Shown here in pieces: positions 55,062-62,722 of a stretch of DNA of 64,000 nt. The position numbers and the translations under genes were made by a program. Location: the NCBI RefSeq assembly GCF_014650335.1, contig NZ_BMUT01000006.1, forward strand, positions 371,959 to 435,958, read 5' to 3'. Under the pieces are notes generated by a model. That model did not search any database, had not been told where the DNA came from, and saw nothing but the letters and a program-made list of their open reading frames with translations. How positions within the stretch are numbered: position 1 is the stretch's first letter; each line of letters opens with the position of its first letter. The stretch is from Streptomyces hiroshimensis. GTDB taxonomy: Bacteria; Actinomycetota; Actinomycetes; Streptomycetales; Streptomycetaceae.

Positions 55062-56738
55062 TCAGATGCCCGCGGCCTTCGACAGGTCGGCCTTGATCTC
55101 GGCCAGAACCTCGGCGGCCTTGGCGCGCGCGCCCGCGAGGGCGGCGGCGTCGGCGACCGGGACCACTACCTCCAGGTAGCACTTGATCTTCGGCTCCGTG
55201 CCGCTCGGCCGCACGATCACCCGCGCGGCGGAGACCGTCCCGGACTCGTCACCGGCGAGGTGATAGCGGAGGCCGTCCGTCGGCGGCAGGGACTCCGTGC
55301 CCTTCGCCAGGTCCTCGGCGGACGTGATGTGCAGGCCCGCCAGAACCGTCGGCGGCTGCTCGCGCAGGCGGCGCATCGCGTCCGCGATCAGCGACAGGTC
55401 CTGGACGCGCACCGACAGCTGGTCCGTGGCGTGCAGGCCGTGCTCGACCGCCAGGTCGTCCAGGAGGTCGGTCAGCGTCCGGCCGGACTCCTTGAGCTCC
55501 GCGGCCAGCTCCGCGACCAGCAGGGCCGCCGTGATGCCGTCCTTGTCGCGGACGCCCTCGGGGTCGACGCAGTAGCCCAGCGCCTCCTCGTAGGCGTAGC
55601 GCAGGCCGTCGACGCGGGCCAGCCACTTGAAGCCCGTCAGCGTCTCCGTGTACGGCGTGCCGGTGCTCGCGGCGGCGATGCGGGACAGGAGGGAGGACGA
55701 GACGATCGTCGTGGTGAACGTGCCACGGGCGTTCTTGTGCACCAGGTGCGTGGCGAGCAGCGCGCCGACCTCGTCGCCGCGCAGCATGCGCCAGCCCTCG
55801 GGGCTTTCGGCGTCGGGCACGGCGACGGCGCAGCGGTCCGCGTCCGGGTCGTTGGCGATGATGATGTCCGGCTGGGCCTCGCGGGCCGTGGCGAACGCCA
55901 GGTCCATGGCGCCCGGCTCCTCCGGGTTGGGGAACACCACGGTCGGGAAGTCCGGGTCCGGCTCGGCCTGGGCGGCGACGACGGTCGGGGCGGGGAAGCC
56001 GGCGCGCTCGAAGGCGGCGGTCAGGACGTCGCGGCCGACGCCGTGCATGGGCGTGTAGACGACGCGCACGTCGCGGGCGGAGCCGCCGGTCAGGACGGCG
56101 TCCGTGCGCTCCAGGTAGGCGCCGACGATGTTCTCGTAGCGCAGGGTCTCCCAGCCGGCGGAGGGGCGGGGGACGTCGTCCAGGCTGCGGACGGCGGCGA
56201 TCTCGGCGGCGATCTCGGCGTCGGCGGGCGGCACGATCTGGGAGCCGTCGCCCAGGTAGACCTTGTAGCCGTTGTCGCGCGGCGGGTTGTGGCTGGCCGT
56301 GACCTCGATGCCGGCGACGGCGCCGAGGTGGCGGATCGCGAAGGCGAGGACGGGGGTGGGCAGCGGCTTGGGGAGGAGGGCGGCCTTGAGGCCTGCGCCC
56401 ACCATGACGGCCGCGGTGTCGAGGGCGAAGTCCGCGCTCTTGTAGCGGGCGTCGTAGCCGATGACCACCGTGCCACCGGTGTGGCCCTGCTTCTTGAGGT
56501 AGGCGGCGAGGCCGGCGGCGGCGCGGATGACGACGGAGCGGTTCATGCGCATGGGGCCGGCGCCGAGCTCACCGCGGAGGCCGGCGGTGCCGAACTGGAG
56601 GGTGCCGGCGAAGCGGGCGGCGATCTCGGCGGTGTCCCCGGCCTCGATGAGCCGGGCGAGCTCTTCGCGGGTGTCGGGGTCGGGGTCCTCGGCGAGCCAG
56701 GACTTGGCCTGGGCGGTGAGGGCGTCGTCTCGCTCCAC
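55062..56738 (-). CDS. Phospho-sugar mutase (phosphomannomutase/phosphopentomutase type)
   Basis: 558 residues from GTG 56738 after AGGAG. All four alpha-D-phosphohexomutase landmarks are present: TASHNPPRDNGYKVY (phosphoserine loop near 153), NDPDADRCAVAV (metal site near 305), the sugar loop GFKWLARVDGLRYAYEEALGYCV (near 400), and RPSGTEPKIKCYLEVVV (phosphate site near 515). Length (about 550) and the location between deoC and PNP suggest the PGM2/DeoB-like role of converting (deoxy)ribose-1-phosphate to the 5-phosphate, linking phosphorolysis to DeoC; classical DeoB is absent from the window. Confidence 0.9.
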   Translation of the reverse strand: MERDDALTAQAKSWLAEDPDPDTREELARLIEAGDTAEIAARFAGTLQFGTAGLRGELGAGPMRMNRSVVIRAAAGLAAYLKKQGHTGGTVVIGYDARYKSADFALDTAAVMVGAGLKAALLPKPLPTPVLAFAIRHLGAVAGIEVTASHNPPRDNGYKVYLGDGSQIVPPADAEIAAEIAAVRSLDDVPRPSAGWETLRYENIVGAYLERTDAVLTGGSARDVRVVYTPMHGVGRDVLTAAFERAGFPAPTVVAAQAEPDPDFPTVVFPNPEEPGAMDLAFATAREAQPDIIIANDPDADRCAVAVPDAESPEGWRMLRGDEVGALLATHLVHKNARGTFTTTIVSSSLLSRIAAASTGTPYTETLTGFKWLARVDGLRYAYEEALGYCVDPEGVRDKDGITAALLVAELAAELKESGRTLTDLLDDLAVEHGLHATDQLSVRVQDLSLIADAMRRLREQPPTVLAGLHITSAEDLAKGTESLPPTDGLRYHLAGDESGTVSAARVIVRPSGTEPKIKCYLEVVVPVADAAALAGARAKAAEVLAEIKADLSKAAGI

Positions 56739-56860
56739 GGTGTCTCCTACGGAGGGTTCGGGATATGGGTTCTGGGTGCCGCGGGCCGGGGTTCGCGGGG
56801 CGGGTTCGCGGGCGGTCGTCCGTGGGTCGGGGGCGGGGTGGGCCGGGGCTTCCGGGGCTG

Positions 56861-56922
56861 CATGATTTACGGGCCCTCTGGCCCAAGCTTTGGGTGCCCG
56901 GAACGCGGGCCCACAAATCACG
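56861..56922. repeat. Imperfect inverted repeat with TGATTTACGGGCCC arms
   Basis: CATGATTTACGGGCCC (56861-56876) and GGGCCCACAAATCACG (56907-56922) pair at 13 of 16 positions; the loop has a nested CCCAAGCTTTGGG near-palindrome. TGATTTACGGGCCC also occurs at 2667-2680 in the gap after the DUF1266 gene. The 388-bp gap 56739-57126 has no supported gene. Confidence 0.75.
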
Positions 56923-57126
56923 CTTTACGCCCCTTGCCAGCCCCGGCCCACCCCGCCCCCTCCCGCGCGTACGCAGCCGCGGGCCGGCTCGGGCCGCCGT
57001 TTCCGGTAGCGAACCTTGCGCTTCCGGTAATGGGCGGGTGGGTGGGCGTGTCGCGCGCCGAAGGCGCGCGGGGAACGCCAAACGGCGCCGCACCCGGGTG
57101 TGGGGAACGGCGCCGTACCGGCTGGG

Positions 57127-57948
57127 TCAGAGCTTCGGGAGGACCCGGGCCAGGAGCTGGCCCATGCGGGACGCGGAGTCGCGCCCGGCCTGGAGGACCT
57201 CTTCGTGGTTGAGGGGCTCGCCCGTCATGCCCGCGGCGAGGTTCGTGACGAGGGAGATGCCGAGGACCTCGGCACCGGCCTCACGGGCCGCGATGGCCTC
57301 GAGGGTCGTGGACATGCCGACGAGGTCGCCACCGAGGGTGCGGACCATGCGGATCTCGGCCGGCGTCTCGTAGTGCGGGCCGGGGAGCTGGACGTAGACA
57401 CCCTCCTCCAGGGTCTCGTCCACCTCCTTGCACAGCGCGCGCAGGCGGCGGGAGTAGAGGTCGGTGAGGTCGACGAAGTTGGCGCCGACGATCGGCGAGG
57501 TCGCCGTCATGTTGATGTGGTCGCTGATCAGCACGGGCTGGCCGGGGCGCATGCCGTCGCGGAGGCCGCCGCAGCCGTTGGTGAGGACGACGGTCTTGCA
57601 GCCGGCGGCGACGGAGGTGCGCACGCCGTGCACGACGGCGGCGACGCCGCGGCCCTCGTAGTAGTGCGTGCGGCCGAGGAAGACCAGGGCGCGCTTGTCG
57701 TTGATCTTGTACGAGCGGACCGTGCCGGCGTGGCCCGCCACGGCGGCGGCGGTGAAGCCGGGGAGCTCGGTGACCGGGAACTCGGCCTCGGGAGCGCCGA
57801 GCGCCTCGGTCGCGGGGAGCCAGCCGCTGCCCATGACCAGGGCGACGTCGTGGGTCTCGGCGCCGGTCAGCTCGCGCAGACGGGCGGCGGCGGCGTCCGC
57901 CGCGGCGTACGGGTCGGCCTGGATGTCGGGAGTAACTGATGCGTTCAC
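57127..57948 (-). CDS. Purine nucleoside phosphorylase
   Basis: 273 residues from GTG 57948. Trimeric PNP (PNP class II, DeoD2/PunA-like): VALVMGSGWLPATEALG near 36-52, GRTHYYEGRG near 92-101 (phosphate and substrate), VLTNGCGGLRDGMRPGQPVLISDHINM near 121-147, YVQLPGPHYETPAEIRMVRTLGGDLVGMSTTLEAIAA (Glu in HYETPAE, Asn-like base contacts). It phosphorolyses inosine/guanosine and their deoxy forms, downstream of adenosine deaminase. Its promoter carries the shared operator and looks leaderless. Confidence 0.94.
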   Translation of the reverse strand: MNASVTPDIQADPYAAADAAAARLRELTGAETHDVALVMGSGWLPATEALGAPEAEFPVTELPGFTAAAVAGHAGTVRSYKINDKRALVFLGRTHYYEGRGVAAVVHGVRTSVAAGCKTVVLTNGCGGLRDGMRPGQPVLISDHINMTATSPIVGANFVDLTDLYSRRLRALCKEVDETLEEGVYVQLPGPHYETPAEIRMVRTLGGDLVGMSTTLEAIAAREAGAEVLGISLVTNLAAGMTGEPLNHEEVLQAGRDSASRMGQLLARVLPKL

Positions 57949-57955
57949 GCGGACG

Positions 57956-57985
57956 AGGGTAGCCGCTTATCGCCTACGCGCGTAG
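57956..57985 (-). promoter_or_regulatory. CTACGCGCGTAG operator and -10 of the PNP promoter
   Basis: Perfect palindrome at 57974-57985. On the minus strand TACCCT (57961-57956) is seven bases before GTG 57948. No Shine-Dalgarno is present. The operator covers the expected -35. Confidence 0.7.
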
Positions 57986-58063
57986 ATGTCACTGCTCACG
58001 GTGTTCCGATTGTTGCTTTGTGGGTTGTGACGAGACGTAGTCGTCACCTCCCGGCCCCGGCCG

Positions 58064-58501
58064 TCAGCAGGGGCGCTTGCGCAGCTCCATCACATAGTCG
58101 TGGGGTGCGCCCGCCGATTCCGCCGCGTCGGCGATCTCGCCGAGGTAGCGGGCGGAGGGCAGGCCGCCTTCGTAACCGTTCAGGACGTAGATCCATGCGG
58201 GCTCCTCACCGTCCAGAGTGTGCACGCGGACGCGCATCCGGCGGTAGATGTCGAGGCCGACACCCTCCCAACGGTCCATCGAGTCCTCGTCCATCGGAGC
58301 GATGTCGTAGAGCGCGACGAAGACCTGGGAGCGGGGTGCCTCGACCACGGTCGCGAGCGCGCCCTCCCAGCCGAGCTGCTCGCCGCCGAAGGTCAGCCGC
58401 CAGTCGGCGAGCCAGCCCGTGCCGCGCAGCGGCGAGTGGGGTGCGCGGCGGGACATCAGCCGCGCGTCGAGGTTGCCGGCGTACGCGGCGTAGAGCGACA
58501 T
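58064..58501 (-). CDS. Gamma-glutamylcyclotransferase-like (AIG2) protein
   Basis: 145 residues from ATG 58501. The family start MSLYAAYAGNLDARLMSRRAPHSPLRGTGWLADWRLTFGG corresponds to the YGSN/YAxN phosphate-type loop, and ATVVEAPRSQVFVALYDIAPMDEDSMDRWEGVGLDIYRR holds the acidic catalytic Glu/Asp region, then AWIYVLNGYEGGLPS. It may act on gamma-glutamyl amino acids or amines. Divergent from the quinone-type LpdA gene, not in operon with PNP. Confidence 0.88.
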   Translation of the reverse strand: MSLYAAYAGNLDARLMSRRAPHSPLRGTGWLADWRLTFGGEQLGWEGALATVVEAPRSQVFVALYDIAPMDEDSMDRWEGVGLDIYRRMRVRVHTLDGEEPAWIYVLNGYEGGLPSARYLGEIADAAESAGAPHDYVMELRKRPC

Positions 58502-58675
58502 GGTTTCGAGGGTACGGGAGTGAGGCGCGACGGCATTTGGGATGGCAGTCTCGAAGGGAGGTTCGTCCGGAACCTCCTGCCGGTTCTCGCACGGATTGCC
58601 GTATGCATACGGGTACGGATCCGCTGGAGAGGCCCCGGGAGAAGTCACTTCGACGGATACGGGACAATGGAGTAC

Positions 58676-60115
58676 GTGACTCGGATCGTGATCATCGGTG
58701 GCGGACCCGGCGGCTATGAGGCGGCGCTCGTCGCCGCGCAGCTCGGCGCGGAGGTGACCGTCGTCGACTGCGACGGTCTGGGCGGGGCGTCGGTGCTCAC
58801 CGACTGTGTCCCCTCGAAGACGCTCATTGCGACGGCAGAGGTGATGACGACCTTCGACTCCTCGTACGAGGAGCTCGGGATCATCGTCGCCGACGACACC
58901 CCGCACATCGAGCAGGCGGCCCGGGTCGTCGGCGTGGACCTGGGCAAGGTCAACCGCCGTGTGAAGCGGCTGGCGCTCGCGCAGTCGCACGACATCACGG
59001 CGTCCGTCACCCGCGCGGGTGCACGCGTGCTGCGCGGCCGGGGGCGGCTGGAGCCGAACCAGGCGCCGGACGGCTCGCGCCGGGTGATCGTGCGGGCCGC
59101 GGACGGGTCCGAGGAGACGCTGGTCGCGGATGCGGTGCTGGTCGCCACGGGTGCGCACCCGCGGGAGATCCCCGATGCGCTGCCGGACGGCGAGCGCATC
59201 CTGAACTGGACCCAGGTGTACGACCTGGACGAGCTCCCCGAGGAGCTCATCGTGGTCGGCTCGGGTGTCACCGGTGCGGAGTTCGCCGGTGCGTACCAGG
59301 CGCTGGGGTCCAAGGTGACGCTGGTGTCCTCGCGCGATCGCGTGCTGCCGGGTGAGGACCCGGACGCCGCGGCCGTGCTGGAGGACGTCTTCCGGCGCCG
59401 TGGCATGAACGTCATGGCGCGGTCGCGGGCGCAGTCCGCGAAGCGGGTCGGTGACCGGGTCGAGGTGACGCTGGCGGACGGCCGCGTCATCACGGGCACG
59501 CACTGCCTGATGGCGGTCGGCTCCATTCCGAACACCGCGGGGATCGGGCTGGAGGAGGCCGGGGTCCGCCTCAAGGAGTCCGGGCACATCCACACCGACC
59601 GGGTCTCGCGCACCAGCGCGCCGGGCGTCTACGCCGCCGGTGACTGCACGGGCGTGCTCGCGCTCGCGTCGGTCGCGGCGATGCAGGGACGTATCGCCAT
59701 GTACCACTTCCTGGGTGACGCGGTCGCGCCGCTCAACCTGAAGGCGGTCTCGGCGAACGTCTTCACCGACCCCGAGATCGCGACCGTCGGCTACACGCAG
59801 GCCGACGTCGACAGCGGGAAGATCGACGCCCGCATGGTCAAGCTGCCGCTGCTGCGCAATCCGCGCGCGAAGATGCAGGGCATCCGGGACGGCTTCGTGA
59901 AGCTGTTCTGCCGGCCCGGCACGGGCATCGTGGTGGGCGGCGTCGTGGTCGCCCCGCGGGCGAGCGAGCTCATCCACCCGATCTCCCTCGCGGTCGACAA
60001 CAGCCTGACGGTCGAGCAGATCGCCAATGCGTTCACCGTTTACCCGTCGCTCTCCGGTTCGCTGGCGGAAGTCGCCCGGCAGCTGCATTCGCGGAAGACG
60101 CAGCGCGAGGCGTAA
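58676..60115 (+). CDS. lpdA: NAD(P)H-quinone dehydrogenase (LpdA-type flavoprotein disulfide reductase)
   Basis: 479 residues from GTG 58676 (VTRIVIIGGGPGGYEAAL); ATG 58667 would add three residues. GACAAT lies seven bases before the GTG, consistent with a leaderless start. FAD site GGGPGG; NAD site VVGSGVTGAEFAGAY near 185; YAAGDCTGVLALASVA near 320. The redox centre reads GGASVLTDCVPSKTL, so only one of the paired cysteines remains, and the C-terminal HPTLSE-type base is replaced (YPSLSGS). This matches M. tuberculosis LpdA-like quinone reductases, not lipoamide dehydrogenase. Confidence 0.9.
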   Translation: MTRIVIIGGGPGGYEAALVAAQLGAEVTVVDCDGLGGASVLTDCVPSKTLIATAEVMTTFDSSYEELGIIVADDTPHIEQAARVVGVDLGKVNRRVKRLALAQSHDITASVTRAGARVLRGRGRLEPNQAPDGSRRVIVRAADGSEETLVADAVLVATGAHPREIPDALPDGERILNWTQVYDLDELPEELIVVGSGVTGAEFAGAYQALGSKVTLVSSRDRVLPGEDPDAAAVLEDVFRRRGMNVMARSRAQSAKRVGDRVEVTLADGRVITGTHCLMAVGSIPNTAGIGLEEAGVRLKESGHIHTDRVSRTSAPGVYAAGDCTGVLALASVAAMQGRIAMYHFLGDAVAPLNLKAVSANVFTDPEIATVGYTQADVDSGKIDARMVKLPLLRNPRAKMQGIRDGFVKLFCRPGTGIVVGGVVVAPRASELIHPISLAVDNSLTVEQIANAFTVYPSLSGSLAEVARQLHSRKTQREA

Positions 60116-60143
60116 ACGCTCCGCAAGGCGTAAACGCTCCGCG
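60108..60143 (+). repeat. 18-bp tandem duplication at the lpdA stop codon
   Basis: AGGCGTAAACGCTCCGCA is followed directly by the same 18 bases with the last base G. The first copy contains the TAA stop, so the duplication places a second stop 18 bases downstream in the same frame. Confidence 0.9.
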
Positions 60144-60299
60144 AGGGTTTGGGGATTGATTGTTGCGCTGAGTGGCCGGGAGGCGCCGGTCGTTGAGACC
60201 GGGCCTCCTATACCACTTTGAGCGTTCCGGAGCGGACAACTTCCGTTAATTGCTGCAACCTGCTGAAAACGGATGGTCGTTGGCGTTACTGTCGGTTTC

Positions 60300-61352
60300 G
60301 TGTTCGCTGCAGAACGTCGTCAATTGATCCTCGAAATGGTGCGGGCCAACGGGGCGGTTTCGCTCCGTGAGCTCGCCCGCGTCGTCCAGACCTCCGAAGT
60401 GACCGTGCGGCGGGACGTGCGCGCACTGGAGGCAGAAGGACTGCTCGACCGCCGGCACGGCGGTGCGGTGCTGCCGGGCGGCTTCACCAGGGAGTCCGGC
60501 TTCCCGCAGAAATCCCATCTAGCGACCGCCGAGAAGACGGCCATCGCCGATCTCGCGGCGAGCTTCGTCGAGGAGGGCGAGGCCGTCGTCGTCGGCGCCG
60601 GTACGACCACGCAGGAGCTGGCCCGCCGGCTCGCACGCGTACCGGGACTGACCGTCGTCACCAATTCCCTGCTCGTCGCCCAGGCCCTCGCCCATGCCAA
60701 CCGGGTCGAGGTCGTCATGACGGGCGGCACGCTCAGAGGATCCAACTATGCGCTGGTGGGCAGCGGCGCGGAGCAGTCCCTGCACGGGCTGCGGGTCACG
60801 CGGGCGTTCCTGTCGGGGAGCGGGCTGACCGCGGAGCGGGGCCTCTCCACGTCCAACATGCTCTCCGCGAGCGTGGACCGGGCGCTGGTGCAGGCGGCGG
60901 CGGAGGTGGTGGTGCTCGCGGATCATACGAAGCTGGGCACGGACACCATGTTCCAGACCGTCCCCACGGATGTGATCACGAGACTCGTGACGGACGAGCC
61001 GCCGTCCCACGACGACCGCGCCTCGACGGAGCTGCAGGCTCTCGCCGACCAGGGCGTCCACATCTCGGTCGCCGGGCCCGGCGCGGGGTCGGGCCAGGGG
61101 CCGGGGCCCGGGCCGACGGGGGCGGTGTCGGGCGGCGGCGAGCAGGTGCCGCCGCAACAGCGCCGCCGGGACGTCCCACCCTTGCCGGGCCAGCGCCGCA
61201 CGCACGGGGGTCACCACCCCATGCCCCCGGGCCAGCAGGGCCCGCCGGGCGCGGGCCCGTCGTCGCCGCAACTCCGCAGCGCGGGGTCGCTGGGCGCTGA
61301 GCCTTCGACGGGGACGGCGAGGGTGGCGGACCTGGCGCCGAGGCGGCGTTAG
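60300..61352 (+). CDS. DeoR-family regulator with long Pro/Gly-rich C-terminal tail
   Basis: 350 residues from GTG 60300 (VFAAERRQLILEMV); TACTGT lies seven bases before it, so a leaderless start is likely (ATG 60273 is an alternative). Winged helix residues 5-60 (NGAVSLRELARVVQTSEVTVRRDVRALEAEGLLDRRHGGAV) and the DeoRC sugar-phosphate sensor (residues about 80-245: VVGAGTTTQELARRL, VVTNSLLVAQAL, VMTGGTLRGSNYALVG, VVLADHTKLG). The last about 100 residues are low-complexity Gly/Pro/Gln/Arg. Its family and location suggest it senses a pentose phosphate and binds the CTACGCGCGTAG sites; this is inference. Confidence 0.88.
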   Translation: MFAAERRQLILEMVRANGAVSLRELARVVQTSEVTVRRDVRALEAEGLLDRRHGGAVLPGGFTRESGFPQKSHLATAEKTAIADLAASFVEEGEAVVVGAGTTTQELARRLARVPGLTVVTNSLLVAQALAHANRVEVVMTGGTLRGSNYALVGSGAEQSLHGLRVTRAFLSGSGLTAERGLSTSNMLSASVDRALVQAAAEVVVLADHTKLGTDTMFQTVPTDVITRLVTDEPPSHDDRASTELQALADQGVHISVAGPGAGSGQGPGPGPTGAVSGGGEQVPPQQRRRDVPPLPGQRRTHGGHHPMPPGQQGPPGAGPSSPQLRSAGSLGAEPSTGTARVADLAPRRR

Positions 61353-61420
61353 CCCGCCGCAGTAGCAGGGAACGACGACGGCGCGGTCCGGCCGTGCCGA
61401 CAGGCCTCGGGCCGGCCGGG

Positions 61421-61951
61421 CACCGCCGGTCTCCGCCGTGGGGGCGGGTCGCCGTTGCGGCGGGTGGTTGGTGGCCGGGGCCGATTGCTGTCCGGCCGTC
61501 GGCCGGTGTGTTCTGGCTGGGCCCAGCACCCTGTTTCCGCCGCGGTGGCGAGGTGCCACGACGGTGCAGGCCGGCGGTGCCGAGTCGGCCTCAGGTGGGT
61601 TGGGCACCGCCGGTCTGCGTCGTGGGGGCGGGGCGCCGTTGCGGCGGGTGGTTGGTGGCCGGGGCCGATTGCTGTCCGGCCGTCGGCCGGTGTGTTCTGG
61701 CTGGGCCCAGCCCCCCTGCTTCCGCCGCGGTGGCGAGGTGCCACGACGGTGCAGGCCGGCGGTGCCGAGTCGGCCTCAGGTGGGTTGGGCACCGCCGGTC
61801 TCCGCCGTGGGGGCGGGGCGCCGTTGCGGCGGGTGGTTGGTGGCGGGGGCCGGTTGTTGTCCGGCCTTCGGCCGGTGTTCCGGCTGAGGCCCGGGGTCTA
61901 TTCAGCTGGGCTGCGCCCGCTCCGCCGCGGCGGTGAGGTGCCACGAGGGTG
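61421..61951. repeat. Tandem repeat block, about 185-bp unit, 2.8 copies
   Basis: Units begin with CACCGCCGGTCT at 61421, 61605 and 61790 (periods 184 and 185). The first two are almost identical; the third diverges and is shortened after about 61870. The unit contains several short hairpins (e.g. GTCCGGCCGTCGGCCGG) and has open frames on both strands, none with a gene-like start. I see no gene between 61353 and 62008; this is probably non-coding repeat DNA. Confidence 0.88.
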
Positions 61952-61959
61952 CAGCTGGG

Positions 61960-61991
61960 GGCACCTCCCAGCGGTAGCTGGGGGAGGTGCC
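61960..61991. repeat. GGCACCTCCCAGC/GCTGGGGGAGGTGCC hairpin element
   Basis: Inverted repeat with loop GGTA and a two-base bulge. Hairpins of this sequence type are common between genes in Streptomyces genomes (recollection). It may act as terminator for the leftward TetR gene. Confidence 0.7.
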
Positions 61992-62008
61992 GCGTCGGCC
62001 GTGGAGGG

Positions 62009-62611
62009 TCAGCTCTCTTCCGGGCAGGGCTTCGTGGCCAGGCCCTGTAGCGTCAGCGTCAAAAGGCGGTCCGGGAGTTGCGGGTCGTCCGGGGACTGTT
62101 CCGCGGCGAGTGAGATCGCGTTCGTCAGCTGCATGACGTCGACGATGTCGACGTCGGGGCGGACCGCACCCGCCGCCTGCGCCCGCGCGAGCAGCACGCT
62201 GCCCGCCTCCCGCAGGGGAAGGCTGCAGCGCGACATCGCCGACGCCTCGTCCGCCTGGGCGGCCAGCAGGGCTCGCGAGAGCCCCCGGTACGTGCTGGCG
62301 TGTGCCACGCACGCCCGTAGCCAGTCCACCAGCGCCCGGCACGGCTCGGGGGAGGCCAGGAGTTCGCGGGAGCGGGTGAGGAGCCCGTCGACTTCGCCCT
62401 GGAAGACGGCGCTCATCAGCGCCGTGCGGTTGGGGAAGTGGCGGTAGAGCGTGCCGATGCCGACCCCGGCCCGGCGGGCGATGTCCTCCAGGGAGGCGTC
62501 CGTGCCGTGCTCGGTGAACGCGGTCCGCGCCTCCGCGAGCAGCCGCTCGTAGTTGCGCCGGGCGTCCGCGCGCATGGGGCGCGGCGTCGCCTGTGTGATC
62601 TCCGTGGCCAT
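62009..62611 (-). CDS. TetR-family regulator
   Basis: 200 residues from ATG 62611, after GGGAGGA. Helix-turn-helix residues 15-62 (NYERLLAEARTAFTEHGTDASLEDIARRAGVGIGTLYRHFPNRTALM), followed by an SbtR-like C-terminal domain (GLLTRSRELLASPEPCRALVDWLRACV, LTNAISLAAEQSPDDPQL). Orientation follows the carboxylase gene on the same strand after a strong terminator, so it is probably a separate unit. The target cannot be read from context. Confidence 0.9.
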   Translation of the reverse strand: MATEITQATPRPMRADARRNYERLLAEARTAFTEHGTDASLEDIARRAGVGIGTLYRHFPNRTALMSAVFQGEVDGLLTRSRELLASPEPCRALVDWLRACVAHASTYRGLSRALLAAQADEASAMSRCSLPLREAGSVLLARAQAAGAVRPDVDIVDVMQLTNAISLAAEQSPDDPQLPDRLLTLTLQGLATKPCPEES

Positions 62612-62663
62612 GGCTGCCGAGTCCTCCCTTTCGCTCCCCGCCTGCCAAGGATGCCACCGACAC

Positions 62664-62705
62664 GCCTGTGGGCCCCCGCCGAGTGATCGGCGGAGGCCCA
62701 CAGGC
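62664..62705 (-). terminator. Terminator after the carboxylase gene
   Basis: 19-bp stem GCCTGTGGGCCCCCGCCGA with its complement (one mismatch) and loop GTGA, located 18 bases after the stop of the carboxylase alpha-chain gene. Confidence 0.9.
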
Positions 62706-62722
62706 ATGCAACGGCTGTTGCG

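Noticed and set aside
58676..60115. Dihydrolipoamide dehydrogenase
   Set aside because: The redox motif lacks the first cysteine and the C-terminal His-Glu dyad is missing, so the quinone-reductase LpdA type fits better.
61349..61944. Minus-strand frames with repeated CPTHLRPTRHRRPAPSWH-type sequence in the 185-bp repeats
   Set aside because: The protein repeat only reflects the DNA repeat; there is no start signal and the frame is not kept between all copies (184 and 185 bp).
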